This document shows positions 36,722 through 48,352 of a DNA stretch of 64,000 nt, piece by piece. How positions within the stretch are numbered: position 1 is the stretch's first letter; each line of letters begins with the position of its first letter. Position numbers and translations under genes: made by a program. This stretch comes from Desulfocicer vacuolatum DSM 3385 (GTDB lineage Bacteria > Desulfobacterota > Desulfobacteria > Desulfobacterales > Desulfobacteraceae). The stretch is taken from the NCBI RefSeq assembly GCF_900176365.1, contig NZ_FWXY01000010.1, positions 110,985 through 174,984 of the forward strand, written 5' to 3'. The notes below the pieces were generated by a model. That model ran no database searches. It was not told the origin of the DNA and saw nothing but the letters and a program-made list of their open reading frames with translations.

Positions 36722-36744
36722 ACCCCTCCCATGGGAGGGGTTTT
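36722..36744 (+). terminator. Terminator after rplI
   Basis: CCCCTCCC (36723-36730) and GGGAGGGG (36733-36740) form a short stem closed by AT, followed by TTTT. It is positioned 7 bp after the rplI stop. Confidence 0.65.
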
Positions 36745-36887
36745 CATCAGGTTGCTGTGGGTGGGCCGAGATCAAAAACAAGGTCCACCCATGACAGCCA
36801 TGGGTCAGCCAGATCTATAATACGGTCCACAGGATTTACCGGAGCCTTGTTTAACCACCTTCTAACCCCCCAAAAGATCCCAACAAC

Positions 36888-38264
36888 ATGGTAAATCCCA
36901 AACAAAAAAACATTGATCCCCTGCTTAACAAAACCCCGCCCCATGATCTTGAAGCAGAGGAATCCCTTCTCAGTGCAGTGCTCATCGACAATGACACCCT
37001 TCTGGATGTGGTGGACATCCTCAAGCCCGAAGATTTTTATAAAAAAGCCCATGAAAAGATCTTCCACGCCATCATTGAGCTGTTCAACAGAGATGAACCG
37101 GCAGATCTCGTCACCGTGGCCACACGACTCAAGGAAAAGGATGAGCTGGAAGAAATTGGAGGCGCCACATTTCTTGCCGCCATTGCCGATGCAGCCCCCA
37201 TGGCAATTAATGCCCTTCATTATGCCAGGATCATCCAGGGAAAAGCCTCCCTTCGCACCTTGATCAAAAATGCCACTGCCATTGTGGAGCGATGCATGAA
37301 GGATAAGGGGGATGTGGAAGATATCATTGATTTTGCAGAAAATGCCATTTTCAACATCTCAGAAGCCAAATCCAGCAAAAGCTTCAGCAGCCTTGGAGAT
37401 CTTATCAATCTCAACATTGATATGCTGGAAGAACGCCAGGGCTCCAGTGGCGGCCTTTCCGGACTGAGCACCGGGTATCCCCGGCTGGACCAATTAACCT
37501 CGGGCCTGCAGAAATCAGATCTTATCATTCTGGCCGCCCGTCCCAGTATGGGAAAAACAGCCTTTGCCCTGAACCTGGCCCGCAACGTGGCCGTGGAAGA
37601 ACAAGTGCCGGTGGCGGTTTTTTCATTGGAAATGTCCCGGGAACAGCTGTCCATGCGACTGCTGACTTCAGAGGCCCGCATTGATTCCAACCGCCTGAAA
37701 ACAGGTTTCATCAGCCAGGAAGACTGGCAAAATGCCACGGATGCAGCAGGAATTTTAAACGAAGTTCCCATCTTCATTGACGATACTCCCAACATAACAG
37801 CCATGGAGATCCGGGCCAAAACCCGCCGACTCAAAATGGATAAAGGCCTGGGACTTATTATCATTGACTATCTTCAATTGATGAAAGCCCCCTTTCATTC
37901 CGACCGCCGGGACCTTGAAATTGCAGAAATTTCCCGGGGACTCAAGGCCCTGGCCAAGGAGCTGGAAATTCCGGTAATCGCCCTGTCCCAGCTGAACCGA
38001 ATGCTGGAGCAACGGGCAGAAAAACGGCCCCTCATGTCCGACCTTCGTGAATCAGGTGCCCTGGAACAGGATGCCGACATCATTGCCTTTATTTACAGGG
38101 ATGAAGTTTACAACAAAGAAGAGAGCAATCCCAACAAAGGTAAGGCGGAAATCATCATATCAAAAAACAGGAACGGTGCCATTGGTACAGCCCACATGGC
38201 CTTTATCGGTGCTTACACCCGCTTTGAAGAACTGGCCACCGGTTCCTATGAAAGTTTTGAATAA
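36888..38264 (+). CDS. dnaB: Replicative DNA helicase DnaB
   Basis: Hexameric 5'-3' helicase of the replication fork. The N-terminal domain is PHDLEAEESLLSAVLIDN through about 150. The RecA-like domain has Walker A in AARPSMGKTAFALN (near 217), the SLEMSREQL segment, Walker B LGLIIIDYLQLM, and ALSQLNR and DLRESGALEQDADII. The 458-aa length is normal, so no intein is present. A Shine-Dalgarno sequence is not obvious. The TAA stop coincides with the first bases of repeat A (38262), so the repeat abuts or supplies the stop. Confidence 0.97.
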   Translation: MVNPKQKNIDPLLNKTPPHDLEAEESLLSAVLIDNDTLLDVVDILKPEDFYKKAHEKIFHAIIELFNRDEPADLVTVATRLKEKDELEEIGGATFLAAIADAAPMAINALHYARIIQGKASLRTLIKNATAIVERCMKDKGDVEDIIDFAENAIFNISEAKSSKSFSSLGDLINLNIDMLEERQGSSGGLSGLSTGYPRLDQLTSGLQKSDLIILAARPSMGKTAFALNLARNVAVEEQVPVAVFSLEMSREQLSMRLLTSEARIDSNRLKTGFISQEDWQNATDAAGILNEVPIFIDDTPNITAMEIRAKTRRLKMDKGLGLIIIDYLQLMKAPFHSDRRDLEIAEISRGLKALAKELEIPVIALSQLNRMLEQRAEKRPLMSDLRESGALEQDADIIAFIYRDEVYNKEESNPNKGKAEIIISKNRNGAIGTAHMAFIGAYTRFEELATGSYESFE

Positions 38265-38347
38265 CTGCCATGGCCAGATCTTGTTTTGATCCGGTTCTAC
38301 CCACAACAAAGTTAAAAACTCTTCATAGATTTGCGGAGTATTTCATA
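38262..38347 (+). repeat. Two-hairpin repeat A, copy between dnaB and hflX
   Basis: The element begins TAACTGCCATGGCCAGATC on the dnaB stop, contains CCCACAACAAAG and ends GGAGTATTTCATAG 7 bp before the hflX ATG. It fills the entire spacer. Hairpin II here is weaker (AAAACTC with GAGTATTT). Confidence 0.7.
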
Positions 38348-38354
38348 GAAAAAC

Positions 38355-39983
38355 ATGAAAAAAATCATCGGAAACACAGCAGGACTCAAATCCACCCAGA
38401 TAAAACAGCTGGAGAATCTATACCTTTACCGCACAGACCCCGAGTATCTCATATCTGAGGAACAGACCCGGGAGCTGGTGGCCATTTCCCATGACATTGG
38501 GCGACAGGTGGGGCTGCTCATTGACCGGGCCGGAAAAACCATATACGTCATTGCCGGTGATGCCCACCGCATTGTAATCCCGGACACCACGGATTACCGG
38601 GCACTGCCCGGACAGCTCAAAGGGTTGCGCTGCATCCATACCCATCTGAAAGATGAACCCCTTTCCCGGGATGACCTCACCGATCTTGCACTGCTGCGCC
38701 TGGATTTCATGGCCGCCGTCACCGTCACAGATCGGGGAGAGCCTGGAAAAATTTACAGGGGTCACATTCTTCCCCGGGAAGAGGGGCTGCCCTATGAGGT
38801 GATGGCCCCGATTTTCTCCCATGAACTTGACATGGACTGCATTGAAATGATCAAGGCACTGGAGTCAGAGCTCAGCCGCCTCAATGCCCTTTATTCTGCA
38901 GACAAAGGCAAAGAAAAAGCCCTCTTAATCCATGTCACCACCGGCGCACCAAAGGAGGCCAAAGCCTCCCTGGCAGAACTGAAAGAGCTTTGCCGCTCCA
39001 GCGGTGTTCAGGTCATTGACACCGCCATCCAGAGACGACGAAAAGTAGACCCCAAATTTGTGGTGGGCAAGGGTAAACTTGCAGATCTCACCATACAGGC
39101 CATACAAAAGCATGCCACCATGCTGGTTTTTGACCGGGAGCTCGGGGCGGCTCAAATTCGATCCATCACCGATTTTGTGGAAATGAAGGTGCTGGACCGC
39201 ACCCAGATCATCCTGGACATCTTTGCCAAACATGCCAGGAGTCGGGAAGGAAAACTCCAGGTGGAACTGGCCCAGATGCAATATCTTCTGCCCCGGCTCA
39301 TCACCAAAAACACTGCCATGTCCAGACTCACAGGGGGTATCGGCGGCAGAGGTCCCGGAGAAACAAAACTTGAACTGAATCGAAGACGGGTGAGAGAGCG
39401 CATCGCAAAGCTCAACAAGGATCTTTCTAAAATAAGAAAACAGCGCTCCCAGCAGCGGGCCCGGCGCAACCGTAAAGGGGTGCCTGTCATCTCCATTGTG
39501 GGGTATACCAACGCCGGCAAATCCACCTTACTGAACAGCCTGACCCAGAGCAATATCACGGCGGCAAACAAGCTGTTTGCCACCCTGGACCCCTCCAGTC
39601 GACGGCTGCGGTTTCCCCGGGACGTTGAGGTGATCATCACGGATACTGTGGGATTTATCCAGGATCTCCCGGATGAACTTATGGATGCCTTCCAGGCCAC
39701 CCTGGAAGAGCTTGAACAGGCAGATATTCTGCTCCATGTGGTGGATGTGAGCAATCCGAGATATAATCAACAGATTCAATCTGTGGAAAAAATTTTAAAA
39801 AAACTCTCACTGGAACATCTGCCTGTAATTTTTGTATTTAACAAACAGGATCGCATTGAGATCAACCAGTTTGATAATCCATGGCTGCTCAATCAGGGCA
39901 TTCTGGTTTCCGCCACCCGTCGGGAAACCTTAAAACCCCTTGTAAGCCGTCTTGAATCCATGGTATATGATTTGATCGCATAA
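38355..39983 (+). CDS. hflX: GTPase HflX
   Basis: A ribosome-associated GTPase that splits stalled ribosomes. At 542 aa it is on the long side for HflX: the first 190 residues are a family extension seen in longer members. The HflX domain has RRKVDPKFVVGKGKLADL, RTQIILDIFAKHARSREGKL and GGRGPGETKLELNRR. The G domain has GYTNAGKST (near 383), DTVGFIQDLP and NKQDRI. The start follows repeat A by 7 bp, and the usual Shine-Dalgarno spacing is absent (GGAG of the repeat is 18 bp away). Confidence 0.94.
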   Translation: MKKIIGNTAGLKSTQIKQLENLYLYRTDPEYLISEEQTRELVAISHDIGRQVGLLIDRAGKTIYVIAGDAHRIVIPDTTDYRALPGQLKGLRCIHTHLKDEPLSRDDLTDLALLRLDFMAAVTVTDRGEPGKIYRGHILPREEGLPYEVMAPIFSHELDMDCIEMIKALESELSRLNALYSADKGKEKALLIHVTTGAPKEAKASLAELKELCRSSGVQVIDTAIQRRRKVDPKFVVGKGKLADLTIQAIQKHATMLVFDRELGAAQIRSITDFVEMKVLDRTQIILDIFAKHARSREGKLQVELAQMQYLLPRLITKNTAMSRLTGGIGGRGPGETKLELNRRRVRERIAKLNKDLSKIRKQRSQQRARRNRKGVPVISIVGYTNAGKSTLLNSLTQSNITAANKLFATLDPSSRRLRFPRDVEVIITDTVGFIQDLPDELMDAFQATLEELEQADILLHVVDVSNPRYNQQIQSVEKILKKLSLEHLPVIFVFNKQDRIEINQFDNPWLLNQGILVSATRRETLKPLVSRLESMVYDLIA

Positions 39984-40068
39984 AAAACAAACAAACCGGA
40001 ATATAGGATGCGGCCCGGATGGTCCAGGACCCCACGGATATGATTCCCGGGAATAACAGGAAAGCTAT

Positions 40069-40290
40069 ATGAAATTTAAACGTATTGTGGATGGTATTGT
40101 CAATGACATGACACCGGATGACTCACTGGACACCCTGGATTGTTTTGGAGAATTCAGCAAAACAGATAAGGTGTGCACCTGTTATTGCTCAGCCTCCATT
40201 CAATGTGCTGTGGAGCACGCCCATAACACCGGTGTTGATCTCTTTGAGGAACTCTTGACGATGAATCATTTTCCTGCACGGATGCAATAA
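40069..40290 (+). CDS. Small Cys-rich hypothetical protein
   Basis: A 73-aa soluble protein beginning MKFKRIVDGIVNDMTPDDSL with a Cys cluster C-x-C-x-C (VCTCYCSASIQC). It could bind metal, but no family is recognised. The ATG has AGGAAAG upstream. A terminator lies about 100 bp past the stop. It is 85 bp after hflX and may be in the same transcript. Confidence 0.6.
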   Translation: MKFKRIVDGIVNDMTPDDSLDTLDCFGEFSKTDKVCTCYCSASIQCAVEHAHNTGVDLFEELLTMNHFPARMQ

Positions 40291-40386
40291 CAAAGCACCC
40301 CTTACGGTTACATATACAGGTGAACCTTCACACCACAGCCCACGGGCAGAAACCGATGCTATCCGTGCATTCCCGGTGTAAATATC

Positions 40387-40412
40387 GGGTGGACACTCCG
40401 ATCCACCCTTTT
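40387..40412 (+). terminator. Intrinsic terminator
   Basis: GGGTGGA (40387-40393) pairs with TCCACCC (40402-40408) and TTTT follows. It ends the plus-strand hflX/40069 transcript before the convergent glcD-like gene. Confidence 0.7.
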
Positions 40413-40521
40413 GGGATTGCTTACTGATAATCTAACATTAATATGCCCCACACTCTCCCAATAATCAAATGCGGAACACCGGCCAAATATTACATTATCA
40501 ACCCGGGTATCTACTTTCCGT

Positions 40522-41901
40522 TTAAAAAATTTTTCCGGGATTGAGGATATTGTGAGGATCAAAAAGATGCTTTATCTGTCGCATTAATCCGATCTCCACC
40601 GGACCTATTTCCTTTGTAAGATACTTCTTCTTGGTGATCCCCACCCCATGCTCCCCTGTGATGGTTCCCCCCAGTTTCAAGGTATGCTCAAAAAGGGCAT
40701 CCACCGCCTTTTGGGCCCTGCGGCATTGATCCTCATCTCTCTTATCATACATGATATTACAATGGATATTGCCGTCCCCGGCATGTCCGAAACTGACAAT
40801 GGTAAGTCCCCACTGCCTCTGAAGCTGCTCAATAAACCCCACCATGTCGGGAATGGCACTGATGGGAACCACAATGTCTTCATTTATCTTATGGGGGGCC
40901 AGTTGATATAAAAGTGGAGACAACGCCTTTCTCGCCTTCCAGATGGTGGCAGCCTCCCCGGAATTCCGGGCTGTCGTCACTTTGATGGCTCCCATGGAGA
41001 GACACAGGGATTTCAATTGCCGGGTTTCCGTGGCCACCATCTCTTTTTTACCGTCCACTTCAAGGATGAGCAGGGCACAGGTTCCCGGTGCAAGTGCTGA
41101 GGCCCCCAAGCTATCTTTCACAAGTTCCAGGGAAGAGCGATCCAGAAATTCCACACATCGCGGTACAATCCCCGTACGAATAATGGCAGACACTGTGCTG
41201 GCGGCCTGGTGAATATCAGAAAAACAAGCAGAAAGAGTTTCGATCTTCTCAGGAAGAGGAATCAAACGTAATGTCATCCGAGTCACCACGGCAAGGGTTC
41301 CTTCGGAGCCCACGATCAATCGTGTCAGGTCATACCCTGCCACCCCCTTGGCAGTCTGAACACCGGTGTGGATGATTTCCCCCGTGGGCAGCACCGCCTC
41401 AAGCCCCAGAACATAATTCCGGGTCACCCCGTATTTCACGGCCCGGGGGCCACCGGCACACTCTGCGATATTCCCTCCCAGGGTACAAAAAGAGGAACTT
41501 GCCGGATCAGGGGGATAAAAAAGTCCTTTTTTTTCCACAGCCCTGTGGAAATCCCCTGTGATGACACCGGGCTCCACACTGGCTGTAAAATTTTCTTCAT
41601 CAATGTCATGTATGGCATTCATGCGCCCCATGGAAAGCACGATGCCTCCCTCAAGGGGGAGGCTTCCACCGGTCATACCCGACCCGTTTCCCCGGGGAAT
41701 TACAGAAATTTTTTGTTCACAGGCAAACTTGAATATCCGGGATACCTGTGAGGTGGTGGAGGGAAACACCACAACATCCGGCAGATAAGATCGGCCTGTG
41801 GCATCATAGGAGTGGCAATACCGTTCTTCTGCCCCTTGTTCCATTGCCCGGGCACCCACAATTTTTTCCAACACGGATAGGTGCGCATTCCCCATTCTCA
41901 T
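40522..41901 (-). CDS. FAD-linked oxidase, GlcD/D-lactate dehydrogenase type
   Basis: A 459-aa flavoprotein of the glycolate oxidase GlcD / D-lactate dehydrogenase family that oxidises 2-hydroxy acids. It has the FAD-binding PCMH motif (PDVVVFPSTTSQVSRI, PRGNGSGMTGG near 70) and YPPDPAS with GGNIAECAGGPRAVKYGVTR. The C-terminal cap has FGHAGDGNIHCNIMYD and GTITGEHGVG. The true substrate (glycolate, D-lactate or other) cannot be told. A GlcE/GlcF or Fe-S partner is not adjacent, so it is an orphan here. GAGG precedes the ATG. Confidence 0.9.
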   Translation of the reverse strand: MRMGNAHLSVLEKIVGARAMEQGAEERYCHSYDATGRSYLPDVVVFPSTTSQVSRIFKFACEQKISVIPRGNGSGMTGGSLPLEGGIVLSMGRMNAIHDIDEENFTASVEPGVITGDFHRAVEKKGLFYPPDPASSSFCTLGGNIAECAGGPRAVKYGVTRNYVLGLEAVLPTGEIIHTGVQTAKGVAGYDLTRLIVGSEGTLAVVTRMTLRLIPLPEKIETLSACFSDIHQAASTVSAIIRTGIVPRCVEFLDRSSLELVKDSLGASALAPGTCALLILEVDGKKEMVATETRQLKSLCLSMGAIKVTTARNSGEAATIWKARKALSPLLYQLAPHKINEDIVVPISAIPDMVGFIEQLQRQWGLTIVSFGHAGDGNIHCNIMYDKRDEDQCRRAQKAVDALFEHTLKLGGTITGEHGVGITKKKYLTKEIGPVEIGLMRQIKHLFDPHNILNPGKIF

Positions 41902-42021
41902 ATTTTACCTCACAAAAAAATGAAAGTGTAAAAAGTCAACACTTGAAATTTTGAATAAATTTTAATTTAAAAATGTCGCTGTAGAGTCAGGGGAGTCATT
42001 TCGCTTATTTTACGGCAATAG

Positions 42022-43431
42022 CTAAGCTTTGGCAGTTTCAATTTTCTTGTACAGATAATTCATCTGCTCCACATAACTACCCTGCTTTTTCATGGCTTTT
42101 TCCACGGCATTAATGGAGTAAATGGCCGTTGCATGGTAACGGTTAAAGCTTCTGCCAATTTTTTTAAGGGGCTGATCTGTGTATTTGCGGGCCAGATAAA
42201 TGGCAATTTGCCTTGGTTGAACATATTTTCGTTTTCTGGAGGCAGAAACAAGATCGGCCTCTGCAACACTGAACTCCTTGCAAACCAAGCTTTTTATAGT
42301 ATCAACAGTAATCTGTTTTTTACTTCTTGAAATATTGGAAAGAACGCTCCTTGCAAGATCTATATCAATTTTTTCACCCAAAAGAGATGCCTTGGCCGTT
42401 ACACCGGACAGCCCGCTTTCCAACTGCCGTACATTGTCACACAGCTCCTGGGCAAGGTAGTCAAGAACCTCACCCGGCATGGGGGTATTGCCCATACCGG
42501 CCTTTTTTCTCAAAATTTTCACCCGGGTTTTAAAATCAGGGGTTTCAATTCTGGTAACCAGCCCAAGGCTCAGACGGGATTTCAGCTGCTCGTTCATTTT
42601 GGGAATGTCTCCGGGGAGATAACACCCGCTGAAAATAAGTTTTTTTTCCGCGTCCAGAAGATAGTCCAATGTCATGGCAAGCTCATTCTGGGTGGCACTT
42701 TTCCCGGACAGAAAATGGACATCTTCAAGGATCAGCACATCACACCGGGTTCTGTATTTTTCCTTAAAACTGTTGATGCGGTTATTTTTCAACGCAGATA
42801 CCATCTCATTGGTGAAATCTTCGGCTGTCACGTAAAACACCTTATCTGTCACCCCCCGGTTGATGGCATGATGTCCCACAGCCTGGGACAAATGGCTTTT
42901 ACCAAGCCCGGTATCAGACACAAGATAAAGGGCACCATTGCCGTTGGCACCCCCCTGGGCAAGGGAGAGGGAGGCAGAATAGGCAAAATCACTGTTTGAG
43001 CCCACCACAAATTTATCAAAGGTATAGGATTTTTTCAACAACCGCCCCGTGTCAAAGGGGTTTCCCAATCCAGGCAGGGACAACTGGCGGGGAAGGCGGG
43101 GTCGGGCAGCGGGAATTGAAGGCAGATCCAATGGCTGGGGAGTGGATTTTTTTGTTTTTCTCCCCTTTTCCACACTTTGGCGTGATGTTTTTGAATCGTG
43201 GACCTGAAGATGTATCACCGCATCCTCTATTCCCAGACCCTGAAATTCTTTTTCAAGACCTGCAAGGTAATGCTCCTTGATACGCCGCCTGGAAAAGGTA
43301 TTGGGGCATGACAAGGTGATAATATTTTCCTGGGCAGCAACAAATTCAATGGGTCCCAACCACATCCGGTAGCTGTGGTCCGGCAAAAAATCCTTCATTT
43401 TCAATTTAACTTTTTTCCAAAAAGACTCCAT
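42022..43431 (-). CDS. dnaA: Chromosomal replication initiator DnaA-type protein
   Basis: AAA+ initiator of 469 aa. Domain I (about 1-80) starts MESFWKKVKLKMKDFLPDHS. A Lys/Pro-rich linker follows. Domain III has Walker A in SDTGLGKSHL (near 170), Walker B VLILEDVHFLSG and RLSLGLVTRIETPD. Domain IV has YVQPRQIAIYLARKYT and GRSFNRYHATAIYSI, in place of the usual GRDHTTV-type DnaA-box signature, so it is divergent there. dnaN and recF are not adjacent. It could be a second dnaA paralogue. A 638-bp non-genic gap lies upstream, without an evident DnaA-box cluster. Confidence 0.88.
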   Translation of the reverse strand: MESFWKKVKLKMKDFLPDHSYRMWLGPIEFVAAQENIITLSCPNTFSRRRIKEHYLAGLEKEFQGLGIEDAVIHLQVHDSKTSRQSVEKGRKTKKSTPQPLDLPSIPAARPRLPRQLSLPGLGNPFDTGRLLKKSYTFDKFVVGSNSDFAYSASLSLAQGGANGNGALYLVSDTGLGKSHLSQAVGHHAINRGVTDKVFYVTAEDFTNEMVSALKNNRINSFKEKYRTRCDVLILEDVHFLSGKSATQNELAMTLDYLLDAEKKLIFSGCYLPGDIPKMNEQLKSRLSLGLVTRIETPDFKTRVKILRKKAGMGNTPMPGEVLDYLAQELCDNVRQLESGLSGVTAKASLLGEKIDIDLARSVLSNISRSKKQITVDTIKSLVCKEFSVAEADLVSASRKRKYVQPRQIAIYLARKYTDQPLKKIGRSFNRYHATAIYSINAVEKAMKKQGSYVEQMNYLYKKIETAKA

Positions 43432-44069
43432 AGAACTCCAATGACCGTCCCGGCAATGTTATGATTAAATATTTTAAGGTTAATGAATGGAGAAATTTCA
43501 AGGATTGAATTTGACCAATGAGAATATTTCTGACTGGTTAGAACACCATTCCATTCTTTTTGATATGATCATCCTCTATTATGCCATTGCAGATCCGCAG
43601 TCAAAGTGAATGGTTCTTTATTCAATGAATTTGCCGCTTATTTACCCACACATAGGCTAACACATTGTTTTAAAAAAGAATAAAAGCGTGAAACATTCAA
43701 TAAACCCAAAATACAGGGGATACTATAAGGGGTTATTATTTCATGAGATTTCCCCCATATTCACCCGGCACGCCCACCCTTATAATTTTCAAATACTCCT
43801 TAAATCTGTGAATATCGGTTATTTCCTTTCTTTTCCTACAAGACAGGGCAAAACAATTAACCAGGCTGTCATTGCAGGGGTTTCACAGGTTTGATTTTTT
43901 TCAAAAGCACAAGTAACCCATGTAACTATATTTTTTATTTACACTTTCACAGTCCAGTAGTATGTTTAATGCCATAATTCAATTTTCATGGGTTACTTTA
44001 ACACCCGCCAAGTCCAAAACCAACCAAAGTTAAACAACCCCTTAAATATGTTAAGGAAATTAACTTCTT
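43432..44069. other. Intergenic region upstream of dnaA and pdxA
   Basis: A 638-bp AT-rich divergent spacer. It contains one exact 12-bp inverted repeat, AAGTAACCCATG (43911-43922) with CATGGGTTACTT (43987-43998), and a TTACCCACA sequence near 43636 similar to a DnaA box. A short frame at 43688 (GTG start) looks spurious. It must carry promoters for dnaA and pdxA. Confidence 0.5.
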
Positions 44070-45080
44070 ATGAATAAAGAAAAGCCTGTCATCGGCATCA
44101 CCATGGGAGATCCCGTGGGCATTGGACCTGAAATCATTGTGGGGGCTCTGGAACACTCAGATCTGTCAAAGATCTGTACTCCTGTGGTTCTGGGGGATAA
44201 TGAGATGATGACAAAAGCCATTGAGTTCACCCAAAGTCCCCTGAAACTCAATTTAATTAAAACACCACAGCAGGCCATGCCCTCACCGGGCATCATAAAC
44301 CTGATTGCCCTGTCTCAACTTCCGGTGGAAACCCTGGCACCGGGCCGCCCCACAGCAACAACAGGGAAGGCCATGATAGACTACATCGACACCGCTGTTG
44401 AAATGGCCCAAAAAAACACCATCCATGCCATGGTGACCTGTCCCATCACCAAAACCGCCATGAAACTTGCCGGCTCACGTTTCCATGGACACACGGAACT
44501 CATTGCCCATGCCACAAAGACCACCAACTATGCCATGATGCTGGCCGGAGAAACATTAAAGGTGGTTCTGGTCACCATCCATGTGCCTTTGTCCCGGGTG
44601 AGCGACCTTTTGAGTGTGGAAAATATCCTTAAAACCATCCGTATCACAGCACACTCTTTAAAACAAAGATTCGGCATTGCCCACCCTGCCGTGGCCGTGG
44701 CCGGTCTCAATCCCCATGCCGGGGAAGATTCGCTGTTTGGCCCGGAAGAAAGGGATCTGATCACCCCGGCCATGGATCTGGCCCGAAAAGAGGGTATCAA
44801 TGTCAGTGGCCCCCATCCCCCGGACACCCTGTTTTTCCATGCAGCCCAGGGAAAATATCATGGTGTGGTGTGCATGTACCATGACCAGGGCCTGATTCCC
44901 TTTAAAATGATTCACTTCCATGACGGTGTCAACACCACCCTGGGACTTCCCATCATCAGAACTTCCGTGGACCATGGCACCGCCTATGACATTGCCTGGC
45001 AGGGTATTGCTGGCCATGAAAGCCTGATCCAGGCCATCAAAATGGCAGCACTGCAGGCCAAAAACCGCTGCGGAACATGA
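44070..45080 (+). CDS. pdxA: 4-hydroxythreonine-4-phosphate dehydrogenase
   Basis: NAD-dependent step of the DXP-dependent pyridoxal phosphate pathway. The 336-aa sequence begins [20 protein letters not shown]. Metal ligands are expected in [12 protein letters not shown] (near 140), [13 protein letters not shown] and [11 protein letters not shown] (near 270). The ATG has AAGGAA about 12 bp upstream. It is followed at 65 bp by uvrA on the same strand and may be co-transcribed. Confidence 0.96.
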   Translation: MNKEKPVIGITMGDPVGIGPEIIVGALEHSDLSKICTPVVLGDNEMMTKAIEFTQSPLKLNLIKTPQQAMPSPGIINLIALSQLPVETLAPGRPTATTGKAMIDYIDTAVEMAQKNTIHAMVTCPITKTAMKLAGSRFHGHTELIAHATKTTNYAMMLAGETLKVVLVTIHVPLSRVSDLLSVENILKTIRITAHSLKQRFGIAHPAVAVAGLNPHAGEDSLFGPEERDLITPAMDLARKEGINVSGPHPPDTLFFHAAQGKYHGVVCMYHDQGLIPFKMIHFHDGVNTTLGLPIIRTSVDHGTAYDIAWQGIAGHESLIQAIKMAALQAKNRCGT

Positions 45081-45145
45081 TGTTACAGACCTGGTTTCCA
45101 AACCCATAACCCAACCCGGCTCTTTCAATCTGGACCCCATCAACC

Positions 45146-47962
<2,817 letters not shown>

Positions 47963-47965
<3 letters not shown>

Positions 47966-48056
47966 CGCCATGGGCAGACCATATTGGGATTTGACCTGCC
48001 ACAACGAAAAATGAAACCCTAATTATTACGCTGCTTTGGACGGAGTTTCATATAAA
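47963..48056 (+). repeat. Two-hairpin repeat A, copy after uvrA
   Basis: It opens TAACGCCATGGGCAGACC on the uvrA stop codon. GGCAG pairs with CTGCC, the linker is CCACAACGAAAAATGAAAC, and hairpin II is ATGAAAC with GTTTCAT. It is followed immediately by repeat H copy 3. Confidence 0.7.
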
Positions 48057-48072
48057 ACGGGCATATCCTGTG

Positions 48073-48207
48073 GGACACAACAAATATAGGGTCGTAGACG
48101 CGGAGCCAAATGGTATTATACCGCCGCCCCCCCGACGGGCAATGGGCCCGGACCGGAACTGTAGACAGCTCAATTGTCCGGTTCCTATTGCCCGTCGGGG
48201 GGGCGGC
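48073..48207 (+). repeat. GC-rich hairpin repeat H, copy 3
   Basis: The most regular copy: a 21-bp perfect stem between 48123-48143 (GCCGCCCCCCCGACGGGCAAT) and 48187-48207, an inner ACCGGA/TCCGGT stem and the GGACACAACAAATAT head. It lies between two same-orientation repeat A copies. Confidence 0.8.
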
Positions 48208-48244
48208 TCTGCTGAGGTTGCCCGGAAATTTTATTTTCTAATAT

Positions 48245-48335
48245 AACCGCCACGGGCGGACCGCATTCTGACCTCGCTCCGCCCACAACAAAGTTAGAAA
48301 TACACCCCTGATTTGCGGAGTATTTCATATAAAAA
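48245..48335 (+). repeat. Two-hairpin repeat A, copy before tex
   Basis: TAACCGCCACGGGCGGACC opens the element. GGGCGGA pairs with TCCGCCC, the linker is CCACAACAAAG, and hairpin II is GAAATAC with GTATTTC. It ends 18 bp before the tex ATG. Confidence 0.75.
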
Positions 48336-48352
48336 AAAGGAACTGCGACATT

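Noticed and set aside
40069..40290. Small Cys-rich gene as a spurious frame
   Set aside because: Kept as a CDS because of a good ribosome-binding site and a clean start, though the family is unknown.
43688..43894. Short plus-strand frame in the dnaA-pdxA spacer
   Set aside because: GTG start without a ribosome-binding site, no recognisable domain, codon use unlike neighbours.
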